Assembly: GCA_027919835.1 (NCBI GenBank)
Contig: JANVFP010000010.1
Span: 1,302,001 to 1,366,000, forward strand
Length of the DNA stretch: 64,000 bases
From: Lentinula raphanica
Taxonomy: Eukaryota; Basidiomycota; Agaricomycetes; Agaricales; Omphalotaceae
Direction of reading: 5' to 3'
Both the position numbers and the translations under genes were made by a program. Shown piece after piece: positions 1 to 10,680 of the stretch (within the stretch, counting starts at the first letter, position 1; every line of letters begins with the position of its first letter). The notes under the pieces were generated by a model. It saw only the letters and a program-made list of their open reading frames with translations. It searched no databases and was not told where the DNA came from.

Positions 1-1236
1 AATTCAATTTGTACTTAGCTGACAGCCTACTATGCAGGCACCAGTCTGTACTTAGTATAGTAACAAGTTATCTTTACAAAAAGACATGATGGGCAGCAAC
101 TATCATGATTGGTTGATACATGTTGGAAGTTGGTATTTTCTAATGCCCTATTGAACAGCCAAGTGCAGATCCATTGGAGAATCAGTGAGACAATGTCCAT
201 CTCCCGAGGTGATGATGATATTTATTATGATTTGTTGTGTCACTTGATAACGAAGAGTTGAAGACAGTATGTGCTGTGAACATATAACCAAAACACTCAT
301 TCAACACCCATGATTTATATTCTGAAAGGTTAAGCCCAAAAAGGGAAGACTTTGATGGAGGTCCCAGTTCACCAGAGTTCTGTTTACATTTATTTCCTTG
401 TTTTTGGTCTATAACAAGTCTCCATATATTATAGAATCTTTGCTTCATAGTTGGAGCATAATCTTTGATTGAAAGAGAAGAAGGATGAGGAACTTGAAAG
501 ATACAATTGTTACAAACTGTAGTCTGTTACACCTTTGCTTGATAGGTGAAAGTTAGCTTTGAAAATTGTGGCAAATCTTGTAATGAGTAGATCTGGAGCA
601 GTTTGCAACTGTGATTTGTTTGTTATACAGGATAGACTGATTCAGTGTCTGGAGTGCATTTGAATATGGTATACAAATGCTACTAGTTGTTGCTATTGTT
701 CTTGTTGTTCTTGTTGTTCTTGTATGTAGCTCACTGATGAACATATAGACAGTAATGAGAAATTACAGTGGCATGTGCATAATCAGAAACTTAGATATGC
801 ATTATATTCTCTTAATACCATGATGAAATGTCAGACTCAAAAGTGAATCAAATTAAGATGAAGAGACCAAAACCTGTTGAATGGACTAATTGACAAAGCC
901 TGACATACTACTAATAAGTTATTGCTAGCTCAACCAAGCCTGTCAGCAAAACCTGGGTGAACTTCCCAGCACTCCCAGCTGTTGTATTGCACTATCCAGC
1001 AGTCAACAGAAATAGAGGTATGAAGAAGTCAGTCACTATGACATTCTTGTGGCCAGACCTCTTAAACTATGCCGGCACTCAGTTGAGTATAGCACAAAAT
1101 AGCAACTGTCTGGAAGGGATATTTCAAGAGGTGCTGGGGCTGCTGAACAGCACTATCCAGCAGGACCATGTTCTGATGCCAATAACTTGAACAGTTGTTG
1201 TCCAAAACTGATTGACACTGGACAGTGAATGTTTTC

Positions 1237-1520
1237 ACATCAGGAAAAATATTCTCATCTTGAGAGTCCCCAGAGATACCCCCCAATTCCTAGGCTGCTC
1301 AGAGATTTTTGTGAACTTTGAAAGATCAAAAAACATCCTAGAGATCCTGAAAGATCCTGAAAGCATCTGAAAGCACCAGAAAGCACCAGAAAGCACCAGA
1401 AAGCGCCCAGAGAATTTTTAGAAGCCTCAAAGAACTCAGATACTCTAGGCTCTCTGAGACTACCTAGGGATTGGGGGGTATCTCTGGGGACTCTAGAGAT
1501 GAGAATATTTTTCCTGATGT
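1237..1520. mobile_element. MITE-like element with long terminal inverted repeats
   Basis: The first about 75 bases, beginning ACATCAGGAAAAAT and running through AGAGTCCCCAGAGATACCCC, are the reverse complement of the last 75, ending ATTTTTCCTGATGT. The arms differ at only a few positions. The centre holds a run of 10-11 bp repeats. No coding frame is present. No clear target-site duplication is seen. A second member of the family lies at 2614-2840. Confidence 0.7.
1335..1405. repeat. Short tandem repeat array, 10-11 bp unit
   Basis: Successive units of the form GAAAGATCCT, GAAAGCATCT and GAAAGCACCA run head to tail. The last version appears three times in a row. The array fills the loop between the arms of the inverted-repeat element. 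Confidence 0.8.
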
Positions 1521-1591
1521 CATGTATGTTACCACATTATGTCAAGGACCATTAGGCTCTACAGTGGTAGGAGACTGTATGCACCTTAGAT

Positions 1592-2990
1592 TCAACATGG
1601 GTTGCCAGATAATGTGATCAATCATGCACAGAGGTCCACTTTACCAACTTCAAAATATTGGACACAAACTAAGGACATGCATCTCAGTGCTTGGAAGTGT
1701 TTGAATTCCAAGATTGATTCAATTGCCTCAAGTCCTCCAATGAAATCTTGTGTTTTAGAGCACCATAGCTGGCAGTCCAATAAAAAAGTTGGAAAACATT
1801 GATCAGTGTATTAGGATCTTGTCTGTGTTAATCTTTGCCATTCAACTTACATTGATCTTGATATCATTTGCATTGGATCTGCATGCAAATCATACAGAGT
1901 GTAGTAATAAGTTATAACTTAGATGACTTTTTTGATAACCGTAGACAATTTTGAGCTTCTGCTTGAGAAATACCTGCCACAGTCATGCAGCCCTGATGTC
2001 TAAATGATGAATGTGATATACTTTGAGCTAGCTTAGAATATACATTCCTGGGGGAGGCCCCGGGAGCAAGTGGTTGGATGTACACAGTCACTGTCATAAG
2101 AGCTTATCAGCAATATATTTTGAAAACTTTTTGACTCAAACTCAAACCATTACATTTTTAAGCTTGAATTTGGAACTTAGAAATGTATGCATTGAATTCT
2201 TGAGTAGAATTCTGAGTCAGATCTGGGCTTAAGTAGCTCCGAACCTTGACTCAAATTATTTTTAATTGAAGGTGTGGCTAATAAGCCCTATAGAAGTTGA
2301 TATCTGCATAGAATCAAACTAATAAGCTTAAAAAGGTATGCACATTGTCATTGCAAGATATCAGATAGTAGGGTAGTATGCCAGTGAGCCTAAGTCATGG
2401 CTATGGCTGCTGGTAAACAGCAATGGTGAGCAGTAGGAACAAATTTTTTTCAAATAGTGACATTGGGGATTTGTAAATAGAAGAAAGCCTCTTACCAGTG
2501 CTGTGATCATATTATCAACAGCTGCAAGTAGGCAAAACAATCAACATAAGTGGGGAATCATTATGTCTCACAATTAATGAAAATAGCTTACAGCTGTCCA
2601 TGAACTTGGAATGACATCAGGAAAATACCTTCAGCTCAGAGAGTCTAGAGACACTCCCAAAAGCCCAGGCTTCCCAGAGATACTCAAAGGTTTCCAAAGA
2701 TTTTCAAAGCAACTTAGGTAAGCCTGAAGACACTAGCTTGACTTGAAATAATTTCAAAGTCTTTCAACTGCCTGTGATGATTTTGGGGGTGTCTCCAGGC
2801 ATTTCTAGGCAACCTGGGCTTAGATACATTTTTCCTGATGGAGGTCAGCTGCTGCACATGCTGCTGAAGCCTGGACTTAGATTCTATATGTAGTAGATGA
2901 ATGACAAGGCAATGAAGGACTTGGAGGCCCATAATTGTAGTACTTACTAGTCATCTGGCAAAGAATGTTGATGCCATACTGGGTAGCTGT
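1592..2990 (-). pseudogene. Decayed copy of the unknown-function gene at 4388-5351
   Basis: Read on the minus strand, this segment keeps recognisable pieces of the intact neighbour. One is a stretch with AGISQAEAQNCLRLS at 1912-2097, equivalent to AGISLAEAQGYARLS in the intact gene. Another is the terminal-exon region around the motif complementary to CATGGGTTGCCAGA. The reading frame is broken by stops, and the 227 bp MITE-like element at 2614-2840 lies inside it. Loss of CpG is as strong as in the rest of the duplicate. I see no intact open frame longer than about 60 codons that matches the parent, so it is very unlikely to make the protein. Confidence 0.7.
2614..2840. mobile_element. Second MITE-like element of the same family
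   Basis: It begins ACATCAGGAAAAT and ends ATTTTTCCTGATG, the same ends as the element at 1237-1520. The sub-terminal parts (AGAGACACTCCC on the left, GGGGGTGTCTCC on the right) are also inverted repeats. The arms are less alike than in the first copy, and the internal 10 bp array is missing. It has no coding capacity. It interrupts the decayed gene copy. Confidence 0.65.
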
Positions 2991-3059
2991 GGACTAAGAC
3001 CATGAATGTAATGATTTTCCCTTGTCAAAGGTCTTTTTATAAGGCTATGTAGTCACCTT

Positions 3060-4387
3060 ACCACCACCGTGATGCTGCAGTCCGATATGACTCGAGCCTC
3101 CAGTCAGATCTCAGATACAATGTGACCCCTATACTCTCACGCTTCACAGCTCATAGACCAAAATTGACACTTGTTCTCCAACACAACGTCCAGTGTCCAT
3201 GGTACAGAGCTCTAATTTTGGCACCAGGAACATACTTATGATGACAATTTTGAAGCCAATGTATCTGGATACAAAGCCTGAGTCTGTATATTAATAATGA
3301 ATGAATGAATGTTTTGTTGAACCTACATTGTACACCTCATTTATTTATTTTTTCATTCTTGGTGTGCAACATTCAAATTCATGGAGTCATCCACAATGCA
3401 ATTGCAATGATTAATGTGGTGTGCCACGTCTCGACTACGGTTACCATTTCTTGGCTCTTGGTTTCTTGGTCATCATGGATGGGTGATAAAATGAGTTCTT
3501 GCAACGGAAGTACTTCGAGTTCACAAGAGGCTTCAGGTTTTAGGAGTTAGGCAATGCACAGATTGCAGTGGGAGACATTAGCAAGAAAGTATACATACCT
3601 TAGGAATAGTGGGAAACTCTAGGAAATGGCCTACAGCAGTCAAAGCTAGTGTGAAAAATGATGCTAAGATGAACTTACTACCACTTCGAGGAGGCAATGA
3701 TGAGCGGAGTACTGTAGAGCAATTGTCAAGATGATAAGGACTCGGTCAAGGTCCGGTGGAAATCGAGAGGGGATCCCGAATCTTCTACGTGCACAAGGGC
3801 TCAACCAAAATACTTCGATAGAACACGCAGCATCTTTGTATCATGATGAAGTCTGATAGAAGAGAGAACCGTAATCCCCGCTTGAAAGAAAACAAAGACG
3901 TAGACAAGTTTTTGCATTCTTACTTAGTAGGTAGCTCGGAGAATCGGTTGATAGGGACTCGAAGGGCAGCATGAAGTTTTGTGAGTGTATTTTAATATCA
4001 AGTTGTTTTTGCTCTGATTTTTCGAACGGCTGAACCTGTATTGTGAGGAGACCGCGGAGTACTACGCAGACGCCAGTCAATGATCATCTCTTGATAAGAC
4101 ATGATGAACAGCGAATATAAATAATTGGTTTATATATAATGGTTGGTATGCCCTGATACCGTGCCAAAGAAGCATAAGACCGAAAAGTTCAAGTGCGACC
4201 CAAGATAATGTGAAGGATGAAAAATAGTACAGCCTGCTGGAGTGATCCTCCAGACGATCCTGTATGGAATAGCATTGGCTCAGCCCATGTCAATATCCAA
4301 CGCCCGGGGTGACGGAGAAGGCGAAAATTATGATTCGGTGTCGGGTCAAGGACCACTCTACTACAATTTTTTTAGCTATGGCGGTAG
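3060..4387. other. Intergenic stretch, no gene recognised
   Basis: CpG content returns to normal from about 3060 on. Short open frames at 3305-3550 (+) and 3841-4080 (-) show no domain, signal peptide or splice pattern I can support. From about 4050 the sequence is the 3' flank of the next gene and is shared with the start of the window. Confidence 0.5.
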
Positions 4388-5351
4388 TCACCTCGATGTT
4401 AACATGGGTTGCCAGACGCCGTAAGATATCTCCTCGATATGATGAAGATCTACCCGATCCCAGGGTATAGGTATTCTGTTGGCCTGCACACCGCCGGTGT
4501 TAGAATAATTGCTTCTCGAAGTTAAGAACTGAGCTGACCTGAAGATAATGAACACAGGCTCTGGATATACGTCTCGCTAGTGTTTGAAGATTGATTCGAT
4601 CATCATACGAGGCTTCCAACGGAATCTCGTATGTTAGAGAGTTATAACCAGCCCACTAAAAGTCGAAAACATGATTACTAAACGCGGAAAGCTCACTGAT
4701 ATCGCTCGACTTACTCTTATCTTCAAGAAAATCGTATGCCTTCGATCCGCATGCAGATCATGAAGCGAGTAATAGTCGTTGTTAGATAACCTTGCATACC
4801 CTTGGGCTTCAGCGAGAGAAATTCCCGCCATCAGGCTGCCCCGGCGTTTGAATTTGATGTGAATCGAGCTAGCACGTCGAAAGGCATCCAAGGGGGGAGG
4901 GAGAGGTACGTGTGACATCGCTGATACTGCGGAATGCCGACGAGGTCGAACGCTCATGGCCGAAACTGGTCGTCTGATATCAGGGTAGTAAGATTCCCTC
5001 ATAGACATATCGTCATAAGCTGCTGGTTGACCGGAAAATCAACGTTAAGAAGTGAGTTCGTCACAGCAGGCGGGCAGGAATATGAGAAAGCTTACAGCCC
5101 ATCATAGGCGTCACGGCACCCATGGAATAGGGTGCACCATACATGCTGTTATACTAAGTGCGAAAAACGTTGTTGTCAGTTGCACCATCAAAGAGGAATG
5201 TCAAATGCTGTTATGGCCTTACCCCATCATGATGATACCCTCCGTGATCGTAAGCATAAGAACTACCTCCATACATAGATGGACGGCGAGACAGTGAATG
5301 AGGATTGTAGGCATCGTAGCCGGTATCGTAGCCAGGGAATACTAGGGCCAT
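4388..5351 (-). CDS. Conserved protein of unknown function (five exons, about 234 aa)
   Basis: Five exons join in phase on the minus strand: 5351-5223, 5153-5096, 5019-4715, 4655-4539 and 4483-4388, with good GT..AG ends, giving 705 nt. The N-terminal 60 residues are rich in Tyr, Gly and Ser. A basic Arg/Ser region follows, then a C-terminal domain. That domain contains AGISLAEAQGYARLS, YYSLHDLHADRR, YEIPLEASYDDRINLQTLA and EEISYGVWQPML. I recognise this domain from Agaricomycete proteomes but know no function for it. An alternative start lies at 5413 through a 44 bp intron, which would add MGKLSS. A decayed copy of the gene lies at 1592-2990. No catalytic motif, signal peptide or membrane segment is visible. 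Confidence 0.8.
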
Positions 5352-5413
5352 ACTGGATAGCTGTGAAATAAAACCGTGAGCGTTTTCGCTGAAATTATTC
5401 CTACCTTGCCCAT

Positions 5414-6656
5414 CGTCCCTCTTATATATGCCCATGGTAAAAAAGACACTATAACAATGCGGCTGGCCTTCGAATGGCCGCGATCACTAGCCTCGCGGAA
5501 TGGTTGCGGTTGTTGACATTCGAACAGTCGAGTAGTGGGAACCAAGGATTAATAGAAAGCATTCTGTATGTACTAGGATAGTTATCTGTGTTTGCCAAAG
5601 CACAGCGTAGGAACGATGACTTGGCTTCATGGTTCCGCCACAGTGGTAGCTTCGAATTTGATGACCTGAGGATGAGGACATTCACAGTTTGTTAAACATC
5701 GATCTCGGTTTTCTGACTTGCCTGTTGGGGATAGCAGATAGTCTATACATCGAGTTGCAACAGCAACTTTAGGCGTAAAATTGGCGAACATGCATGAAAA
5801 ATCAGCGGAGGCATTGTAAGCAAAGGAAAACGTACAAAAACAATTGGCCAACCACTCGCACCAAACCTTCAACTGTATCGAAATGTATAGGTCCTGATCA
5901 TGGGACCAGACGTAGAGGAGCAAGGAGCATTCACCACCTGGAGAACTTGGTACAAATCAGTGAAGCGCTCCATATCGAGGCGTGATGACGCCACATGAGC
6001 GCACACGTGGAATACTCACGCTGTGCGGAGCTACTGCAACGATTTGACCCGACCCTCCTCGTAGTAGCTAGTCAATTACCCTCCAGCTCGTTCGTTCATT
6101 TAGCTGAAACACATATCAAAGAACACACTGTACACTCTGCGTAGTGACTGTGCACCAATGTGAGGTTCGTGCTTCATGCTTCTGAATGCCAGAGAGGCAG
6201 TTCTTGAGCAACGAGACCCCTACTTCCTTGAGATCGTAGAACGTTCTAGTGGGGAACGAAGAGATACGGGTTATTTGCTCAACCCAAAAGGCAAAGCAAT
6301 GTTCAAGCAAAGCTTGCTCTATAGGTAGTGTGTGAGTATATGAAGCTTAGAACATACGAACTCTCAAGAGTCAAATGCCTTCGCTGGGATGAGCTGGCGA
6401 TATGAATCGGCGGAACCTTCTCAAAACGGCCCTGCACTGATCGACTGCTGTATTGGAGGGTATTGAGCTCAGGCGTTTACGGTGGTCGAGTAGTGGCCTG
6501 CAGTGTCATTCGCCAATCGAGAGATCTTGAGCAAGTATTGCCATGATATTTGTTTCTTGGACCGGGAGGAACTTTCTGAGGTCCCGTCCAACCTAGGTAT
6601 ACACACGCGGATATCCGATGTTCTAGAGTACAAACGCGGATACGAGAACATCTCCA
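5414..6656. other. Intergenic stretch upstream of the unknown gene
   Basis: This is the space between two minus-strand genes, the promoter side of one and the 3' side of the other. Only short open frames without supporting features occur (for example 5627-5923, 6116-6310 and 6469-6660). Confidence 0.5.
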
Positions 6657-9157
6657 TCAATAGATATACCTGAACGAATGAACAAGCGCTTCCTCTTGCT
6701 GGATAGAAACATGAACGAGGCTAGGAAAAGATATAAGCGTTATAACACAACCATCGGCTAAAACCCACTCTGCGCTCTGTTTAACGGTACGCTCGTCGGT
6801 TGCATAGGCTTCGGCCTCGCCTTGTTCTAATTTTCGGTTTTGGGATTTTAGGTATTGTCGGTAGGCTGTGAAGATGATCAGTGAACGACATTGGGGGACA
6901 AAAGATGACAAGAATTATATTGACCAAAAGCAATCGTTAAGCTGAGAACCAATAAGCATATCTCAGTAGTGAAGGACTGCCAGTAGCGTTTTCCCCATTT
7001 TGTTGGCCATAAATATGAAGTCGGGATCTGAAGGCTGTGTCAGGACGAGAGAAACACCGGACAGAATGTGTCGTACTTGTCCAATATTGGCGAAAGCATT
7101 AATGAAAGCGATGGACGCTGCGCGCTTGACGGGTGGACGTGGTATTGAGGTACTGATCCAGCCCAGTGTAATGATTCCCCCTGCACATGCCGTGTCAGTT
7201 GTATGAATAGAATATTAGTCAAAGAGCGGAAATACACACCGCTATACCCCATACACATTCCGAATAATGAGATATATTTTCCAGCAACTGTGGTCGCTGC
7301 AGACAGCATGTATTAGAGTATGAAACGGGGAGTACTATACATCCCGTACCGGTCAAAGCGACAACATAACCAAGTATAGCAAAACCATACGCTCCTGCTA
7401 TGTGCCAGAATTTTTCGCCTGTCCGATCTGAATGCCATGAATTCACCAGAGCATACATGGTCGCAAAGGCCCAAGGCGGAAATGTAACGAGTAAAGTAAT
7501 CGTTGTCGAAAATCCAAGTGTCGCAGTAATCGTTGGCATATAGGCCGCGAATGACAATCCCATGATGTAGGTGAGATACATGAAACTAGCCACAACGAAG
7601 AATCAGAATCAGATTGTATCATAACGAGATTGTTGCAAAGAGACTGACGCCAGAGTCCATACTTTGACGTCTGATAGCGCTAGCCAGACACCTCGTAAGG
7701 CTCCAAAGCCAGATTTTTCCAAATCTTCTGGATTATCGATCAGACCAACGTCCGTAACCAAACGACCTTGCGCGATGATCCGTTCACGATTAGATAACCA
7801 TTTTGTGCTAACGAAGAACGAGCATGAGGAGACGATCTCTTACATAGAATGTGCACTCACCTGGCAGGATAGTCGGCAAGGATGAATGGCAATAACAGTC
7901 CGAAGGCAAACGTGATACTACCCTCGATGATATAAAGCTTAATCCATAGTCAGGAAGGCATAGATCAGGGAACTCATGCAAACTCACCCATCTCCAACCG
8001 CGGATACCTTTGACACCTTCCATTCCTGCTAGTATGCCTGCGGCCAACAAACCTCCGAGACCTATGGAAGGTGTGAGATGCAATTATAACATCTGGATAT
8101 GAACAAGCGCGCGAAGTACCTTGAGCCAACATGTTTCCAGCATTCAAGCTTGTACAAACTCTTCTGAGTCTTGCGATTCATGTTTAGAAGAGATATTGCG
8201 CTCACAATGCTATTCTAAGGCCAACTTCCTGGCGCGTGTACCATCTAGAGAGGTAATACACTGCAGAAGGGTAAAAGGCGGCCTCTGAAACGGGATGCAG
8301 GATTAATGGAAGATGGAAGAAGAAGACGCGCGCTTGGGACACTCACCAACGAATCCGAGAAAAAATCGACATGCGACAAGATGGGTGAAGTTGTTGCAGA
8401 GCTTATTATATGCGAGTCAGAAGACAATAATCCTGGTAGGCGGGAGAAATTACAGATGTGAGAGCTGAGATGGCCCCCCAAAGGCCAACTACTGCGGCCA
8501 TAAATAGTCTAGGTCTTGAAATTGCATTCATGACAAGGTTGCTGGGTACTTGCATCTAGAGAGGAGAATGAAAAACAACGTATAGAAACTTGAGCAAAAA
8601 TACACTGACGAAGATATACCCAGCGAACAAAACAGAGATGCAGGTCGCGTATTGGGTATCATTGAGGTTCAAGTCAGTCTGTAGCCCTTTGAGGCGGGCA
8701 TTGGCCAAGTTTCCTCGCTGATGGTGGTGAAGGTTAAGAAGCACAATGAATACAAAGAGTCTCTCATCAATGATAGATTTCGCACGTCCTACATAAAACG
8801 CTCAATCAATGATGGACATAACGGCAATCTCTGCTTGAATGACACCCACGAGGAAGTTCAAAATGAAAAGCTGATCGCAAAATAGGTGAGTTTCTTGCTT
8901 CGTTCTGAGGGAGAAGAGCATTGATACGAACGACAATCAAGGCAGGCTGGCAAAAAAAACAAAATTGAAATCGGGATTTTTTCTCGAGGCGGGACGTAAC
9001 ATACCATGCAACGAACGTCAATCTTCTTGACCAGTCGCCTTTCTTCGTGACAACTCCATTCGACAGGGATGAACTTACCAGCAGCTGGAGAGAACGACAT
9101 ATCCTTGGAGGCAGGAGAACATGAATGCATATCGCAGGGAACAACCAGACATGACAT
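6657..9157 (-). CDS. MFS transporter, anion:cation symporter type (Dal5/Tna1-like)
   Basis: A multi-exon minus-strand gene for a 12-helix plasma-membrane carrier. The N-terminus has EERRLVKKIDVRCM, the usual cytosolic lead of this family. Tiny exons then give PALI and LFILNFL, followed by RGNLANARLKGLQTDLNLN, YATCISVLFAGYIF, PSNLVMNAISRPR and FFLGFVEAAFYPSAVYYLS. The middle carries GLGGLLAAGILAGMEG, GIRGWRWLYIIEGS and YPARWLSNRER. The end is YRQYLKSQNRKLEQGEAEA and QEEALVHSFRYIY. These match the allantoate/nicotinate/pantothenate carrier branch, which imports organic anions with protons; the substrate here is unknown. The start could also be at 9130 or 9100. It is divergent from the aldolase gene with about 150-210 bp between them, so the two probably share a promoter. 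Confidence 0.88.
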
Positions 9158-9278
9158 TGGAGAAAAACTTGTCGCAATTCTTATGTGCGCACACTACATT
9201 GTCTCGAGAACTCTGCTCATAGATCAACCAATAAGGTCCCTGCCGCATAAAACTCCACATATACACTGCGGTACCTTT

Positions 9279-9288
9279 CGGGTATCCG
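9279..9288. promoter_or_regulatory. CGG-N4-CCG palindromic site in the transporter/aldolase promoter
   Basis: CGGGTATCCG lies between the divergent starts of the transporter (9157) and aldolase (9313) genes, about 25 bp before the aldolase ATG. Inverted CGG triplets are the usual half-sites of Zn2Cys6 regulators, and one such regulator is encoded at 14093. Binding is inference. Confidence 0.35.
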
Positions 9289-9312
9289 CTCCGTTCGACC
9301 CCCCTTTTCAAG

Positions 9313-10581
9313 ATGTTTCCTTTCTCTTCAATGGAACGAGTCATGTCTTCGTCTCTTGAGCCCTTGCCCTCTAATACTGAGACCTCCTTGGGGCTGCGCA
9401 AAGTGATGTCCGACGCTAGGAAACTCCATCGACCGGTGGTTGGCAGCTGGTGGGTGATATTTGGGAGCTTCGTATATTGGTCGAACCGTCGATGGAAAGT
9501 ATCTAAATTCAAATTCCAGGCTTATGTTTCCCGGTGCTAGTTTAGCACGTATGATGGCACAGATGGGTTACGATGTATGTCAACCAGCTTCCGAAGTTAT
9601 TGCATCTTATTTCATCCTACCCCCAACTCATCATCGTCTACAGTTCGTTCTAGTCGACTGTGAACATGGAAACATCGCAGACGCAGATATGCATGCGTCC
9701 GTTGGAGCTATCGCCGCGCAAGGCGTTTCGCCAATAGTCAGAATCCCTGCTCCAGAAAACTGGATTGTCAAACGAACACTAGATACCGGAGGTAATCCTC
9801 TGACTAAACATCTAGAATATATGATGTCTGATATCGATATCAGCTCATGGAATATTGTGTCCCATGATGTCCACAGCCGAAGAAGCCCGAAGGCTGGTGT
9901 CCTATGCCAAGTTCCCTATTCCTCATGCCCAGAAATCGCCAGATTCCATCTCCGGAATACGTGGAGTAGGCTCGCCATTTGCGCCTGCAGCATTTGGTCA
10001 GGCAATGGATGAGTATATCGCTACTGCGAATAGAAACACTTTCATTGCTGTTCAGATCGAAACTGTGGAAGGTCTAGAAAACTGTGAAGACATTGCAAAG
10101 GTCGACGGAATAGGTATCTCATCTGAATCAGAACATTCTCTCCTCCGCCAAGTGATATGACTAATTCTCTGCGCAGATATGCTCTTTGTCGGGTACGGGT
10201 GAAACATCATATGCATCGAATCACTCGCTCATGATATAGACTGTTTCATCCGCCCTAGGCCCAATGATCTGTGCTCTTCTATGGGTTACCCCGCTTTAGA
10301 GCACTCCAAGATTCCAGAGGTTCAGGAGGCCATCGAACGTGTGCTTCGTGCTTCGAAAGCAGCCGGTAAGTATGCAGGCATGTTCTGCACTTCTGCTGAA
10401 CAAGTTCAAGCTCGGTTCGAACAAGGATGTAAGATTTCATCTTCATCCATCATCCATCATTCTTCGTATTGACTGGCGGCTCTTTCTGATAGTTGATTTC
10501 ATGAATTTGGGCGCTGATATAGTGGCTCTGGCGATGTGGAACTCAAACGAATTGGAGAAGCTGAAGCATATTCGCACTTGA
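9313..10581 (+). CDS. HpcH/HpaI family aldolase
   Basis: Exons join in phase: 9313-9449, 9520-9574, 9644 onward and further short exons, ending with TGA at 10579-10581. The product has the signature order of class II pyruvate-dependent aldolases. It shows MFPGASLARMMAQMGYD, VLVDCEHGNI with the family's acidic and His active-site residues, SPIVRIPAPENW with the conserved Arg, and PMMSTAEEARRLV. It also has VGSPFAPAAFG, AVQIETVEG with the metal-binding Glu, MLFVGPNDL with the second metal-binding Asp, and FEQGFDFMNLGADIVAL. The family splits 2-keto-3-hydroxy acids (4-hydroxy-2-oxo-heptanedioate and similar) into pyruvate and an aldehyde with a divalent metal. Length, about 290 aa, is normal with a short N-terminal extension. 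Head-to-head with an organic-anion transporter, it suggests uptake and cleavage of a sugar- or aromatic-derived acid. Confidence 0.92.
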
Positions 10582-10680
10582 TCGATGTTCGCTCAAACGA
10601 AGATGCACGGAGATGTTCCAGAGGACCCGAGTGTCGAGATAGAATATCCTTCAAGTTTTTGTCTACTGTCACGGTTGTGA

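Larger units (their letters stand above)
20..3000. repeat. Degenerate, CpG-depleted duplicate of the 4050-5400 segment
   Basis: Blocks of this stretch align in order with the segment that starts near 4050. The block at 20-150 (CAGTC..., AAGACATGATG, GGTTGGTAT-like, TGCCCT) matches 4055-4160. The block at 1592-1800 (CATGGGTTGCCAGA, GATTGATTC, TTGGAAAACAT) matches 4400-4675. The block at 1912-2097 matches 4745-4900, and GCCATACTGGGTAGCTGTG near 2970 matches 5348. CpG is almost absent here, with only scattered cases such as those near 250, 1071, 1402, 1937 and 2058, while the intact copy is rich in CpG. Most differences look like CG changed to TG or CA. This fits methylation- or RIP-like decay of a duplicate. 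The offset between the copies is about 4 kb in the same orientation, so it is a tandem duplication. Confidence 0.75.

Noticed and set aside
182..448. Minus-strand 88-codon ORF and similar short frames in the first 3 kb
   Set aside because: They lie in the decayed, CpG-poor duplicate and show no conserved motif; they are chance frames in AT-rich DNA.
3560..3760. Minus-strand hydrophobic stretch KFILASFFTLALTAVG resembling a signal peptide
   Set aside because: No clear start codon or downstream exons could be joined; nearby frames are short.
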